Positions 17,140-31,361 are shown, numbered from the stretch's first letter. The stretch: DNA of 64,000 bases from Mangrovimicrobium sediminis (GCF_004745945.1 NZ_SRLE01000014.1:62001-126000); one strand, 5' to 3'. Program-made: numbers and translations. The notes: generated from the letters alone by a model not told the origin.

Positions 17140-17165
17140 GGGGTCAGAGCCATGGCTCTGACCCC
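17140..17165. repeat. Palindromic repeat copy 2 (perfect 26-mer)
   Basis: The half-site GGGGTCAGAGCCA is followed by its exact reverse complement. It ends 14 bases before the ligase stop codon. Paired palindromes of this type resemble REP/RAYT-type intergenic repeats and may act as a bidirectional transcript end. Confidence 0.75.
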
Positions 17166-17179
17166 TCATTTCCCAAGCG

Positions 17180-18919
17180 TCAGGTGTCGATACCCAGGCG
17201 CTTGCAGGCCATGGCCTTCACATCCGAGGCCTTCACCTTCTCGTTGCCGGTGAGCGGAAACTCCTCTTCCGTAAACAGCAGCACCTCGCGCGGCACCTTG
17301 AAGCTGGCCAGCTGCTGCTTGAGGAAATCGATGATCGCCTTGCCGTCGAGTTCCTCGCCCTCCAGCGGCACCACGCAGGACACCACCATCTCGCTCAGGG
17401 TGTCGTGGGGCACGCCCACCGTCTGCGAGCGCTTCACGCCGGGATACAGCGAGATTGCCGTGTCCACTTCCTTGGGCGAGACATTGGCGCCGCCGGTCTT
17501 GATGATGTCGTTGAGGCGGCCCTCCCAGTACAGGTGGCCCTCCGCATCGAGGTAGGCGCCGTCGCCGGTGCAGAAGTAGCCCTCGTCGTCGAAGGTCTCC
17601 TCGGCGGCCTTGCCCACATAGCCCATCATCAGCGTGGGGCCCTTGATGCACAGCTCGCCGCGCTCGCCCAGCGGCATCACCGCGCGGGTCTGCGGGTCGA
17701 TGATCTTGAGCACGTTGCCGGGTAGCGGCGTGCCAAAGCTGCCGGGGTAGTCCGAACGCTGCAGGCGAATATCGAAGGACGAAAGAATGGTCATGGTCTC
17801 GGTGGTGCCGAAGGAGTTCGGCTCCTGCCAGTCGCAGGTGACCGTCGGGTGCTGCTTGATCAGGTCGCCGTTGAAGATGTACTTCAGGCTGGAAAGATCC
17901 ACGCTATCCCAGTTGTCCGCCGCCTGCAGCCGCGCCCACTGGTGCGGGCGGCCGTTGGCCATGCTCACTTTTTCCGCCTGCATCAGTTCGAGGGCGGATT
18001 CCGCCTCGAACAGGGGCTGCAGGACGATGGCGCCACCGCTGCCGAGGGCGGAGCCCACGATGATCGAGATGTTGCCGGACCAGAAAAAGCCGTTGCCGGT
18101 CCAGGCACGCACCGGGCCATCCACCCGGCACAGGCGCGGCCAGCGCCACCACTGGATGGTGAACGCGCGCTGCGAATGCAGGATGCCCTTGGGCAGGCTG
18201 GTGCTGCCGGAAGAGAAAAACAGCCCGCCGGTATCCGAAGGCTTGACGCTGGCGGCGCGGCCCTCGACCACTTCGACGGGCACTGCCGAGCCAGCAGCGA
18301 GGAAATCCGCCATGGATTCAAAGGCGGTGCAATCGACCGCCGTCGACGGGTCCGCCGCGGTCACGCCGGGCAGCCGCACCAGGCGGCGCAGGAAAGGAAA
18401 CTTCTGCGAATACAGGGTACCCGGCGCGGCCTCGCGCAGGGCCGGTTCGAGGTCCGCCAGCATGGCGCCGAAGTCCTTCTTCAGCACCTGGTCCTCGAAC
18501 AGCAGAACGGAAACGTCGGACACCGAGAGCAGGTACTCCAGCTCCGGCTCCGTGGAAAACGTGCTCAAAGCCACGCACACGCCGCCGGCCAGGGCGGTGC
18601 CGAACATCGCCGAGATGAACTCGGGCCGGTTGGTCATGAGAATGCCCACCCGGCTGTCCTTGCCCACCCCGGCGGCGATCAGCGCGCGGGCGATGTCGGT
18701 AGAGCGCTGCCACAGCTCGTCGTAGGTCCAGCGTTCGACGCCGTCCGGGCCGTGCATGACCAGCGCCTCGCTGCCCGCGTAGCGCGTGGTCACCTCGCGC
18801 AGGAATCCGGGCAGGGTATGCGCACCCTGCCCCGGCTCCTCGGCCAGCGGCATGCCCCTGGCGATGGATATCGCCTTGTCCTGGGGCGTCCCTGCGCCCG
18901 CTGCGGCAGCTGCTTCCAT
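17180..18919 (-). CDS. AMP-forming acyl-CoA synthetase (ligase)
   Basis: The 579-residue adenylate-forming enzyme has the P-loop-like motif FFSSGSTSLPKGILHS, the FGTTET adenine motif, the GYFCTGDGAYLD Asp, and the hinge GRLNDIIKTGGANVSPKEVD. The C-terminal catalytic Lys is in GNEKVKASD. It activates a carboxylic acid to its CoA thioester. I chose ATG 18919, which lies 4 bases after the stop of the upstream reductase gene; an earlier start would overlap that gene and adds only Ser/Ala-rich sequence. It is the last gene of the Rieske-ferredoxin-ACAD-reductase series, so its substrate is probably the acid made by that pathway. Confidence 0.9.
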   Translation of the reverse strand: MEAAAAAGAGTPQDKAISIARGMPLAEEPGQGAHTLPGFLREVTTRYAGSEALVMHGPDGVERWTYDELWQRSTDIARALIAAGVGKDSRVGILMTNRPEFISAMFGTALAGGVCVALSTFSTEPELEYLLSVSDVSVLLFEDQVLKKDFGAMLADLEPALREAAPGTLYSQKFPFLRRLVRLPGVTAADPSTAVDCTAFESMADFLAAGSAVPVEVVEGRAASVKPSDTGGLFFSSGSTSLPKGILHSQRAFTIQWWRWPRLCRVDGPVRAWTGNGFFWSGNISIIVGSALGSGGAIVLQPLFEAESALELMQAEKVSMANGRPHQWARLQAADNWDSVDLSSLKYIFNGDLIKQHPTVTCDWQEPNSFGTTETMTILSSFDIRLQRSDYPGSFGTPLPGNVLKIIDPQTRAVMPLGERGELCIKGPTLMMGYVGKAAEETFDDEGYFCTGDGAYLDAEGHLYWEGRLNDIIKTGGANVSPKEVDTAISLYPGVKRSQTVGVPHDTLSEMVVSCVVPLEGEELDGKAIIDFLKQQLASFKVPREVLLFTEEEFPLTGNEKVKASDVKAMACKRLGIDT

Positions 18920-18923
18920 GGCC

Positions 18924-19907
<984 letters not shown>

Positions 19908-20039
19908 AAGCACCTACCAGTCTTGGTCATTTGAGAATGGGATGGGACGCCCCGTGGCGGCCCCGCCGGCGTCGAAAACGCGCGGCATAGTATACATCAG
20001 TGTTGCTTACTTGGTTGTACTCACTCGAGCGCTGCCCGC

Positions 20040-21062
20040 TCAGGCGCTCGCCTCGAGCAGCGCCGCAGCCAGCGCCTGCGGGTAGCTGTCCACCGGCGCG
20101 CCGAGGTGCTCGTCGAGCATCGCGCGCTTCAGGAACAGGTGGCACACGTGCTCCGAGGTCATGCCGATACCGCCGTGCAACTGCAGGGATTCCTCGCCGA
20201 CCCCGGTGTATACCGTGCAGGCCAGTTCCCGGGCCGCCTGGGCCAGCAGTGCGTCGTTGCCACCGCCGAGGCGACCGAGGTTGTCCAGCAGCAGGGCTTC
20301 CGCCGCCACCACCTGCGCCTTGAGGTCCGCGCAGCGGTGTTTCAGGGCCTGGAACAGGGCCAGCGGACGACCGAACTGGCGCCGGGTCTGCAGGTATTCC
20401 ACGGTCACGTCGAGCAGCGCAGCGGCGCCGCCGGCGGCATCCGCGGCCAGGGAGAAGTCGCGCAGTACGGCGAGTTTCGCGGCAATCGCCTCGGCGTCGG
20501 CACCGCGCGCCAGCACGCCGGAGGCGGGAACATCCACGCCTTCCAGTTCCACCTCGAACAGGCGGCGGGTGGTATCCCAGGTGGCAGTCGCGGTCAGGGT
20601 CACCGAGTCCGCGGGCACCAGCGCCAGCACTTCGTCACTGCTCACCAGGATGTGGCTGGCCTTGTCCGCCGAGGGCACCGCACACAGCGTGGCGCTCAGG
20701 GTCACGCCATCGCCGCTGGCACTGCACTGCACGGCATTATCCGCGAGCGAGGCGGCGACGTAGTCGGCGCCGGCCATCAGGTTCTCGAGCAACTCGGACG
20801 CCGCGCCGCTGGCGCTGACCGCCTCGATAGACATCAGTGCGGACAGGTAAGGCGCGGTGGCCAGGCCGCGGCCCATTTCGATCTGCAGGGCGCAGGCCGC
20901 TTCCAGGCCCATGCCCAGGCCACCGGCCTCCTCGGGCACGCTGACCATCAGCCAGCCGAGTTCGCCGAGCAGCGCCCAGGATTCGTTCTCGGCGGCGGCC
21001 AGGCCGCTGCCGTCCATCACCTGGCGGGCGGAGTCGCGCAGTTCGTTGATTTCACTGCTCAT
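20040..21062 (-). CDS. Acyl-CoA dehydrogenase, smaller partner subunit
   Basis: The 340-residue protein has the ACAD helical ends and the C-terminal LQLHGGIGMTSEHVCHLFLKRA block. Its central beta-domain is shortened and its FAD/substrate motifs are weak. The start is 4 bases after the larger ACAD gene ends. Such unequal pairs are known from steroid side-chain degradation, where the two proteins form an alpha2beta2 tetramer with only two FAD sites. Whether this pair behaves that way is inferred from order and length. The gene is in the middle of the catabolic minus-strand series. Confidence 0.85.
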   Translation of the reverse strand: MSSEINELRDSARQVMDGSGLAAAENESWALLGELGWLMVSVPEEAGGLGMGLEAACALQIEMGRGLATAPYLSALMSIEAVSASGAASELLENLMAGADYVAASLADNAVQCSASGDGVTLSATLCAVPSADKASHILVSSDEVLALVPADSVTLTATATWDTTRRLFEVELEGVDVPASGVLARGADAEAIAAKLAVLRDFSLAADAAGGAAALLDVTVEYLQTRRQFGRPLALFQALKHRCADLKAQVVAAEALLLDNLGRLGGGNDALLAQAARELACTVYTGVGEESLQLHGGIGMTSEHVCHLFLKRAMLDEHLGAPVDSYPQALAAALLEASA

Positions 21063-21066
21063 CGGC

Positions 21067-22263
21067 TCAGCCCTCCAGTTTCCAGGTCTTGGGTTCGCGC
21101 GGCATGCCGAGCATGCGCTCGGCGATGATGTTGCGCTGGATCTCGTTGCTGCCGCCGGCGATCGACCAGTTGTAGGAGTTCATGAAGTCGACCATCCAGT
21201 TGCCCGTCTCCTGGGTCGCGCCGCGCATGAAGCCGCGGTCGTACTGCCCGGAAAGACCGGCGACGCGCTTGCCCAGGCGGGTGAACTCGCGCAGGGTCTC
21301 GGCGAAGTAGAGCTTGACGATGGACGCGTCGCCCACCTGCTCCTCGCCGGAGATACGGCGCATCAGGTAGCGGTCGGCCAGCGCGCAGGTGGCGTCCACG
21401 CGGGCGGACAGCTTGCCCAGTTCGTGGCGCAATGAGGCGTCGTCCTCACGGCCGGCCTCGCGCATGGCGGCGGTGATCATCGGCAGGCTGTAGCGCATGC
21501 GCTGGCCCAGTTCCACCAGGGTCAGGCCGCGCTCGGAGGCCAGCGTCGCCTGGGCCACCGCCCAGCCGTTGCCCTCCTCGCCCACGCGGTCTTCTACCGG
21601 CACTTCCACGTCGTCGAAGAACACCTCGGAGAATTCGTCGTCGCCGGTGATCTGGTGGATCGGGCGCACGGTGATGCCCTTGGCTTTCATGTCCAGCAGC
21701 AGGTAGGTCTGCCCCGCCTGCGGCGGGCCGGATTTATCCGTGCGCACGAGCAGCAGGCAGCGGTCCGCGTACTGGGCCATGGTCGACCACACTTTCTGGC
21801 CGTTGATCACGTAGCGGTCGCCCTTGCGCTCGGCGCGGGTTTTCAGCGAGGCCAGGTCGGAGCCAGCGTTGGGCTCGGAGAAGCCCTGGCACCAGACCTG
21901 CCCTTCGATGATGCCCGGCAGGTACTTGTCCTGTTGCTCCTGCGTGCCGCACTCGAACAGGGTGCAGGCGGCGTGGTAGAGGGAGACGAAGAACATGATC
22001 AGGCGCGGCGCATCGGCGCGCGCGACCTCCTCGAAAATTACTTTCTGCTCGGCCAGGGAGCGGCCGCCGCCGTGCCAGCCCTCGGGCCAGTGCGGGGTGG
22101 CGTAGCCGGCATCGACCAGCTTGCGGAACCAGTCGCGCTGGGCCTGGGCGAAGGCCTCCTGCTCGACGTTGGTCATCGCCTCGCGCCAACCGCTGGGGAC
22201 GTTGTCCGCCAGCCAGTGGCGAATTTCCTGGCGCAGGGTATCGGTGGATTGTGCTTGGGTCAT
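21067..22263 (-). CDS. Acyl-CoA dehydrogenase, larger partner subunit
   Basis: This 398-residue ACAD carries the flavin-contact block QGFSEPNAGSDLASLKTRAE, the substrate-domain segment INGQKVWST, and the C-terminal SIAGGSNEIQRNIIAERMLG. It oxidises an acyl-CoA to the 2-enoyl-CoA. It forms a pair with the shorter ACAD encoded 4 bases downstream and lies 57 bases after the Rieske ferredoxin gene. An ACAD pair beside a ring hydroxylase suggests a branched, cyclic or steroid-like acyl-CoA substrate. Confidence 0.9.
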   Translation of the reverse strand: MTQAQSTDTLRQEIRHWLADNVPSGWREAMTNVEQEAFAQAQRDWFRKLVDAGYATPHWPEGWHGGGRSLAEQKVIFEEVARADAPRLIMFFVSLYHAACTLFECGTQEQQDKYLPGIIEGQVWCQGFSEPNAGSDLASLKTRAERKGDRYVINGQKVWSTMAQYADRCLLLVRTDKSGPPQAGQTYLLLDMKAKGITVRPIHQITGDDEFSEVFFDDVEVPVEDRVGEEGNGWAVAQATLASERGLTLVELGQRMRYSLPMITAAMREAGREDDASLRHELGKLSARVDATCALADRYLMRRISGEEQVGDASIVKLYFAETLREFTRLGKRVAGLSGQYDRGFMRGATQETGNWMVDFMNSYNWSIAGGSNEIQRNIIAERMLGMPREPKTWKLEG

Positions 22264-22320
22264 CGCTAGCCCTTTGTTGGTATGCGGCGTTGCTGAATCG
22301 CGAACGGGCGGACGCGCCCG

Positions 22321-22632
22321 TCAGAGGCAGACCTCCACCCAGTCGTCGACCACGCGCACCTCGTAGGTGGCGATGGGCTTGGTGGCGGGCAGGTCCAGGG
22401 GTTCGCCGGTTTTCAGGTCGAAGCGCGCGCCGTGCACCGGGCAGGTCACCTTGCAGTTGCGCACGCGGCCGTTGAACAGGGGTTTGTCCTGGTGGGAGCA
22501 AATCGCCGAGACCGCGAACAGGCCGTCGTTGGTGTTGCAGACCATCACCCAGGTGTCGTTGATCTTGGCGGCCTTCTTGCCGCCTACGGGGACGTCCGCA
22601 AGCGGGCAGAAGCGGGTAAATTCACTCGACAA
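22321..22632 (-). CDS. Rieske-type [2Fe-2S] ferredoxin
   Basis: The 103-residue protein has both Rieske cluster motifs: C-S-H in AICSHQDKPLF and C-P-V-H in VTCPVHGARFDL. It is the right size for a stand-alone electron carrier of a ring-hydroxylating oxygenase. The matching oxygenase gene is 243 bases upstream on the same strand, with two hairpins in the gap, so the ferredoxin may have its own promoter. No ferredoxin reductase gene is next to it. Confidence 0.92.
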   Translation of the reverse strand: MSSEFTRFCPLADVPVGGKKAAKINDTWVMVCNTNDGLFAVSAICSHQDKPLFNGRVRNCKVTCPVHGARFDLKTGEPLDLPATKPIATYEVRVVDDWVEVCL

Positions 22633-22663
22633 AATATCCTACCTTCGATGCTGGCTGGGGGCG

Positions 22664-22687
22664 AAAAGCGCTTTGCAGCGCGCTTTT
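22664..22687 (-). terminator. Hairpin upstream of the Rieske ferredoxin
   Basis: AAAAGCGC (22664-22671) pairs perfectly with GCGCTTTT (22680-22687) around an 8-base loop. The A/T flanks would give a short U-tract in either direction. It lies between the oxygenase and ferredoxin genes and may partly end the oxygenase message. Confidence 0.45.
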
Positions 22688-22848
22688 GCCGGGATTTTCG
22701 CAGGGCGTATTCAACCATTATCAGCGGCTCGAATAAAGCCTGAATTGGCGCCGGCACTGGCCGTGCGCGCACCGCCGATTGCCCTACAATGCAGAACCGG
22801 CAGGCGCTGCCCGCACTGCGCGGGCGTCGACTACCGGTTCCGGAAAGT

Positions 22849-22868
22849 GGCCGCGGCGTACCGCGGCC
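22849..22868 (-). terminator. GC-rich hairpin at the 3' end of the Rieske oxygenase
   Basis: GGCCGCGG (22849-22856) pairs perfectly with CCGCGGCC (22861-22868) around a CGTA loop, 8 bases past the oxygenase stop. It lacks a U-tract, so it may stabilise the mRNA end rather than terminate. Confidence 0.45.
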
Positions 22869-22875
22869 GCAGGTC

Positions 22876-24288
22876 TTAGGCGTTGTCCGCCACGTACTTG
22901 TCCACGGTTGCCTCGAAGTGGCGCACGCGGATCTCCTGGTAGTTGCCCAGGGTGATGCCGGGCTTGGCAGTCGCTTCCAGGCCCTCCTGCTGCAGCAGCA
23001 GGTTCTCGGTGTCCTGGTCGAGGATCTCGCCGAAACCGGGGTCCATGCCCTCGGCTTCCTTGAACGACTGGTGCTCCTCGAGCATGACGCACTCGGCGGG
23101 CTCGGGGCGGTTGCCATCCTTGGGCACCGGGCGCAGGAAGAACACTTCGTACAGGCACTTGCGGTGGTCGTTCGCGACCGGGCGGAAGCGGTAGACCATG
23201 GGCAGCGAGATGCCGGCGAACAGGAAGGTGTTCGGGAACACGGTGTAGGAGAAGCAGTCCAGCAGCTCGGAGTCGGACACGCCGGACAGGTCGCTGTTGG
23301 TGGCCTTCTCGAACATCTCGCGCATCATGTCGGCCATGCGCTGGCGGGCGGTCTCGCCCTCCTTCAGCTGGCGGTCGGCGCCGGAGAGCACCGAGCTGTC
23401 GCCGACGGTGAACTGGTCGAGTACGTCCTGCTCGGTGTACTGGCCGCGCAGGTGCGGGCTGAGTACGCCCAGCGAGGAGATGAAACGGTTCACGTGCTCG
23501 CCGTAGGTGTCGTACTGGGAGTTGGCGTCCGCGTTGGAGACCGCCACCTGCGGGTGGGTCTCGATCACGTGGTAGGCCTCCATGAAGGCCTCCATGGTCA
23601 GCTTCCAGTTGGCCGGGATGACCTTGGCGACGTGACCGACGATGTAGCGGTTTTCCATCTTCCAGGACTTCAGGTGGCCGAGGAAGTCGTCACCGAGGTA
23701 CTCGGCCAGCGGCGGTGCATCGTGGTCCATGTTGATGAACACGAAACCGGCCAGCAGTTCGACCTTGGCTTCCGGCAGACCGAACTCGTCTTCCTTGACG
23801 TGGGGGAAGTCCCAGTCACACGTGGCTTTTTGCAGCGAGCCGTCCAGGTTCCAGGTCCAGCCGTGGAAGGGACAGGTGAACTCGCTGGCGCAGCCTTCGG
23901 TGTTGGAGGCGCGCAGTTTGGTGCCGCGGTGCAGGCAGGCGTTGTAGAAGGCCTTGACCTCGTTCTCCGCGGTGCGGGTCACGATGAAGGAATTGCGGCC
24001 GATGTCGTACACATAGTAGTCGCCGACCTCGGGGATGTGCTCCTCGCGGCAGGCGAACTGCCAGGTGCGGGTCCACAGGCGGTCGAATTCTTTCTGCGCG
24101 TAGGCCGGATCGACGTAGCGGTCGATAGTGACGTCGTCGCTGCCCATGTACGCGTAGGACTCGGAGCGAACCCAGGTGGGTGCGCCGACCTTGTCGCGGG
24201 CGATGATTTCCTGGGTGGTGGGCTCGTTCGGGCAGCGTGCCTGCCCCGGAGCCAGATTGCTTGCGTTGTCGAGAGCTTGTTCACTCAT
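22876..24288 (-). CDS. Rieske non-heme iron oxygenase, large (alpha) subunit
   Basis: The 470-residue protein carries the N-terminal Rieske cluster (CLHRG and CPFHGW, about residues 117-141). The catalytic mononuclear iron motif is EAYHVIETHP (two His), and a later Asp in DQDTENLLLQQEG is the likely third ligand. It is larger than KshA-type steroid hydroxylases and fits the aromatic-ring/alicyclic hydroxylase group. No beta subunit gene is adjacent, so it may be an alpha3 enzyme. GGAGG precedes the ATG at 24288. It is divergent from the VOC gene across a palindrome-rich promoter region. Confidence 0.92.
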   Translation of the reverse strand: MSEQALDNASNLAPGQARCPNEPTTQEIIARDKVGAPTWVRSESYAYMGSDDVTIDRYVDPAYAQKEFDRLWTRTWQFACREEHIPEVGDYYVYDIGRNSFIVTRTAENEVKAFYNACLHRGTKLRASNTEGCASEFTCPFHGWTWNLDGSLQKATCDWDFPHVKEDEFGLPEAKVELLAGFVFINMDHDAPPLAEYLGDDFLGHLKSWKMENRYIVGHVAKVIPANWKLTMEAFMEAYHVIETHPQVAVSNADANSQYDTYGEHVNRFISSLGVLSPHLRGQYTEQDVLDQFTVGDSSVLSGADRQLKEGETARQRMADMMREMFEKATNSDLSGVSDSELLDCFSYTVFPNTFLFAGISLPMVYRFRPVANDHRKCLYEVFFLRPVPKDGNRPEPAECVMLEEHQSFKEAEGMDPGFGEILDQDTENLLLQQEGLEATAKPGITLGNYQEIRVRHFEATVDKYVADNA

Positions 24289-24364
24289 GGTAAACCTCCA
24301 GAACCTGTCTTATCTGCGCGTCGGCCAGACGCTTATGTCCGTTTGAGCCATTATGCCACTGCTC

Positions 24365-24382
24365 TCATTTTGCCCAAAATGA
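24365..24382. promoter_or_regulatory. 18-bp perfect palindrome, candidate operator
   Basis: TCATTTTGCCCAAAATGA is perfect (8-2-8) and lies 77 bases upstream of the Rieske oxygenase start and 110 bases upstream of the VOC start. The length and symmetry fit a dimeric regulator site. Confidence 0.65.
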
Positions 24383-24404
24383 CTGACTACGCATATCCAT
24401 TTGC

Positions 24405-24425
24405 CTGAATCGACAACGGATTCAG
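24405..24425. promoter_or_regulatory. Second inverted repeat in the Rieske/VOC promoter
   Basis: CTGAATC (24405-24411) and GATTCAG (24419-24425) are exact reverse complements around a 7-base spacer, 23 bases from the 18-bp palindrome. It could be a second operator or a small hairpin in the VOC leader. Confidence 0.5.
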
Positions 24426-24491
24426 CAATCTGTTGTTCTCGGACGGGAATTTCCATAATGTTTGATCTGGCGCAAGACGGAGGATATTCCA

Positions 24492-24965
24492 ATGATAAGA
24501 GGCGTTCACCACTTCGCAGTCCACGTCAACGATATGGACAAAATGGTCAAATTCTACAAGGACGCGTTCGGCTTCGAACTGGTGGGAGAAGGATTCAGCT
24601 GGGAGAACGACGATTTTATCGACAAGATCGTAGATGTTCCCAACTCAGCCGCCCGCGGCTGCATGCTGCGTGCGGGCACCTGCTACATGGAGATGTTCCA
24701 GTACAGCGCCCCGGCGCCGAAATCCAGCCGGCCGCTGGACCCGCAGGACAAGGGCTACACCCACTTCTGCGTGGACGTGATCGGCATCGAGGAGGAATTC
24801 AAGCGGCTGCAGGGCCTGGGCATGACCTTCAGCCAGCCGGAGCCCATCAACGTGGGCCACGTGAAATCCATCTACGGTCGCGACCCGGAGGGCAACGTGA
24901 TCGAACTCCAGGAGACCGTGAATTGCGATTTCCCCCTGGAGAACCTCGAGTCCGTCACGGCCTGA
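24492..24965 (+). CDS. VOC/glyoxalase-fold protein
   Basis: The 157-residue protein shows two beta-alpha-beta-beta-beta units of the vicinal-oxygen-chelate fold. The N-terminal one starts IRGVHHFAVHVNDMDKMVKF, giving a candidate metal His in VHHFAV. The second includes GYTHFCVDV (His), and IELQET near the end gives the Glu ligand. These are the usual metal positions of glyoxalase, dioxygenase and epimerase members. ATG 24492 follows a GGAGGA site. It is divergent from the Rieske oxygenase gene, which suggests a shared pathway, but the reaction is unknown. Confidence 0.85.
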   Translation: MIRGVHHFAVHVNDMDKMVKFYKDAFGFELVGEGFSWENDDFIDKIVDVPNSAARGCMLRAGTCYMEMFQYSAPAPKSSRPLDPQDKGYTHFCVDVIGIEEEFKRLQGLGMTFSQPEPINVGHVKSIYGRDPEGNVIELQETVNCDFPLENLESVTA

Positions 24966-25156
24966 GGGCAAGGCGGCCCGAGGGCGGCGCCGGTCGGCCC
25001 GCCCCGGCGCAGCCGCAAATGCCCCCTCCCGGGCAAACACGCAGGGCCAACGGCGGCCGAGATGCGTAACATCCCAGACACGATCACGGCGCTTGCGGCC
25101 CACAGCCGCACGCGCCGCAAACACTGGCAAGACCTGGAAATACAGCGCGAGCACCG

Positions 25157-29759
<4,603 letters not shown>

Positions 29760-29784
29760 TTCCACGGGCCGAGTGCTCACCCAG

Positions 29785-29817
29785 AAAAGGCCGCGCTTAT
29801 GCGCGGCCTTTTTTATT
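29785..29817 (+). terminator. Rho-independent terminator
   Basis: The perfect 8-bp stem GGCCGCGC/GCGCGGCC (29789-29796 and 29801-29808) has a TTAT loop and is followed by TTTTTTATT. It ends the plus-strand unit of the nitronate-monooxygenase-family gene. Confidence 0.93.
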
Positions 29818-29995
29818 GTGGCTCTCCAGTTGTGGCATTTCGACGAGGGGCGTCAGTGCTTCACGATCTTGTGTCAGGGCCAGCGCCAGGTGTATCTGTA
29901 GCACGCGCGCGTAGGCGTCATTGCCGGTGCACATCGCGGCAGGCGGCGCAATGCCGGAGCAGTGTTCTCATAAGCTGTTATTTCGCAAACCGCGC

Positions 29996-30427
29996 TCAAG
30001 GCCGAAAGAAGCTGTCTTCGGCCATGTACTCGGTCTTGACCACACGGCGGGCAATCTTCCACTGGCCGTCGACCTTGCGAAACTCGTCGATGTACAGGCC
30101 GCAGTGATCCAGGCCGATGCTGGTGTTGACCTGGAAGTAGGTGCGCCCGCGCGCGCTTTGCTCGCTGTCCAGGGTGATCTTCGACGTGGTCAGGTTGTGC
30201 CGGACAAACCCGGGATGCCGGGTCTCGCCGCGGCCATCGGAGACGCGCCGGAACAGGCCGTTCACAATCGCCTCGCGCCCCTGGAAGCTGAACTGCTCCG
30301 TGCGCAGTTCGGCGTCCTCGGTGAACACCGAGGCGAACTCCTCCACGCGCAGGCTATCGCCGGCAGTATTGTAGGTGGCCATGAGATCGCGGATTGCCTC
30401 GCGTGCCAGCAGCTCATCGATGGTCAT
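29996..30427 (-). CDS. SnoaL/NTF2-like protein
   Basis: The 143-residue protein starts with the helix pair typical of SnoaL_4/NTF2 folds (LLAREAIRDLMATYNTAGD, then FASVFTEDAELRT). A beta-sheet follows, with the family end DGQWKIARRVVKTEY. Members are small dehydratases, isomerases or binding proteins, including steroid delta5-isomerase relatives and aromatic-hydroxylase partners. No catalytic residue can be fixed. It stands alone on the minus strand beside the terminator at 29789. Confidence 0.82.
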   Translation of the reverse strand: MTIDELLAREAIRDLMATYNTAGDSLRVEEFASVFTEDAELRTEQFSFQGREAIVNGLFRRVSDGRGETRHPGFVRHNLTTSKITLDSEQSARGRTYFQVNTSIGLDHCGLYIDEFRKVDGQWKIARRVVKTEYMAEDSFFRP

Positions 30428-30685
30428 TGTCTCGCTCCGTGTCCAGACCCGATAGGGCCGTAGTGTAACGGTTCAGGATCGCGTAAAAATACAGCCTTTC
30501 CCTGACACGCGAGCCGGCGCCGCCTGCGTGTCAGCAGCTCACAAGGCCCGCCAGCGCAAAAAACGTTACAACGCCCCTCTCGCGACGGCTTGTTCGCGAT
30601 AGGCCAGCGCTCGGCCCTATGGCACAATCAGGCTGGGGGTCGCCGAGGGGGGCGGTCGCAGGTTGCCCGGGGCAAGGAGGCATGC

Positions 30686-31351
30686 ATGCAATTTTTCCGG
30701 ATCGTTTTTCTCACACTGCTGGCGACCCTGCCGGCGGTCGGTCACAGCACACCGTACTACTACACGTTTTCAGGCTACGTCACCGACTACGAGGATGACG
30801 CCGGTATCATCGCCGACACGCTGGACATGTCGACGCTTATCGGCCGTGCGGTGGAGTTCGTCTACCTCATCGACTTTGGTGCCAAGGGCAAGGTGACAAA
30901 CAGCACAGGGGACGTCGTCGTACTGGAAGACTGGTCGAACGAGACGGTCAGCATGTCCTATTTCTATGCACAGGGTATCTCCGGCAGTCTCATCGAAGCG
31001 AAGGACGGCGGGTACTACAACACGGTGCCCGGGTTGATCACCCAGGCCGACATCCAGTATGGCTACAACATTGCGGATGAGCGGACGATAACCGGCGCTG
31101 TCGGCAGCGGCAGCGACGACGACGTGTTCGCGGTCAGCCTCGATGGCCTGGCTGTGCAGGACTGGACTATCGGACAGGTGGTGGAGGGCCTTGATTTCGC
31201 CAACGACAGTGAGGGCATGGCCAGCTTGATCTACTCCAGCCTCACGCTGACCAGCATCACGCCCGTCCCCATCCCGGCGGCACTGTGGCTGTTCGGCTCG
31301 GCAGTCCTCGTGCTGGGTTCGTTGAAGCGCTGTACTTGCGCTCGACGGTAA
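30686..31351 (+). CDS. Exported protein with PEP-CTERM-type sorting signal
   Basis: The 221-residue product has a signal peptide (FFRIVFLTLLATLPAVGHS). Its C-terminal tripartite tail is VPIPAALWLFGSA, a hydrophobic helix and a basic end (LKRCTCARR), matching the VPxPA class of PEP-CTERM proteins handled by an exosortase. The middle is a predicted beta-rich secreted domain with no motif I know. AAGGAGG stands 5 bases before ATG 30686. It is followed after 10 bases by the MBL hydrolase gene. No exosortase is in the window. Confidence 0.82.
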   Translation: MQFFRIVFLTLLATLPAVGHSTPYYYTFSGYVTDYEDDAGIIADTLDMSTLIGRAVEFVYLIDFGAKGKVTNSTGDVVVLEDWSNETVSMSYFYAQGISGSLIEAKDGGYYNTVPGLITQADIQYGYNIADERTITGAVGSGSDDDVFAVSLDGLAVQDWTIGQVVEGLDFANDSEGMASLIYSSLTLTSITPVPIPAALWLFGSAVLVLGSLKRCTCARR

Positions 31352-31361
31352 AGCCGAAGCA

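Noticed and set aside
22876-24288. Assignment of the Rieske oxygenase as 3-ketosteroid 9alpha-hydroxylase (KshA)
   Set aside because: At 470 residues it is longer than KshA and has the ring-hydroxylating dioxygenase layout; the steroid link is not supported by this gene alone.
22789-24408. 539-codon plus-strand frame opposite the Rieske oxygenase
   Set aside because: No domain, and the opposite strand has complete Rieske and iron motifs.
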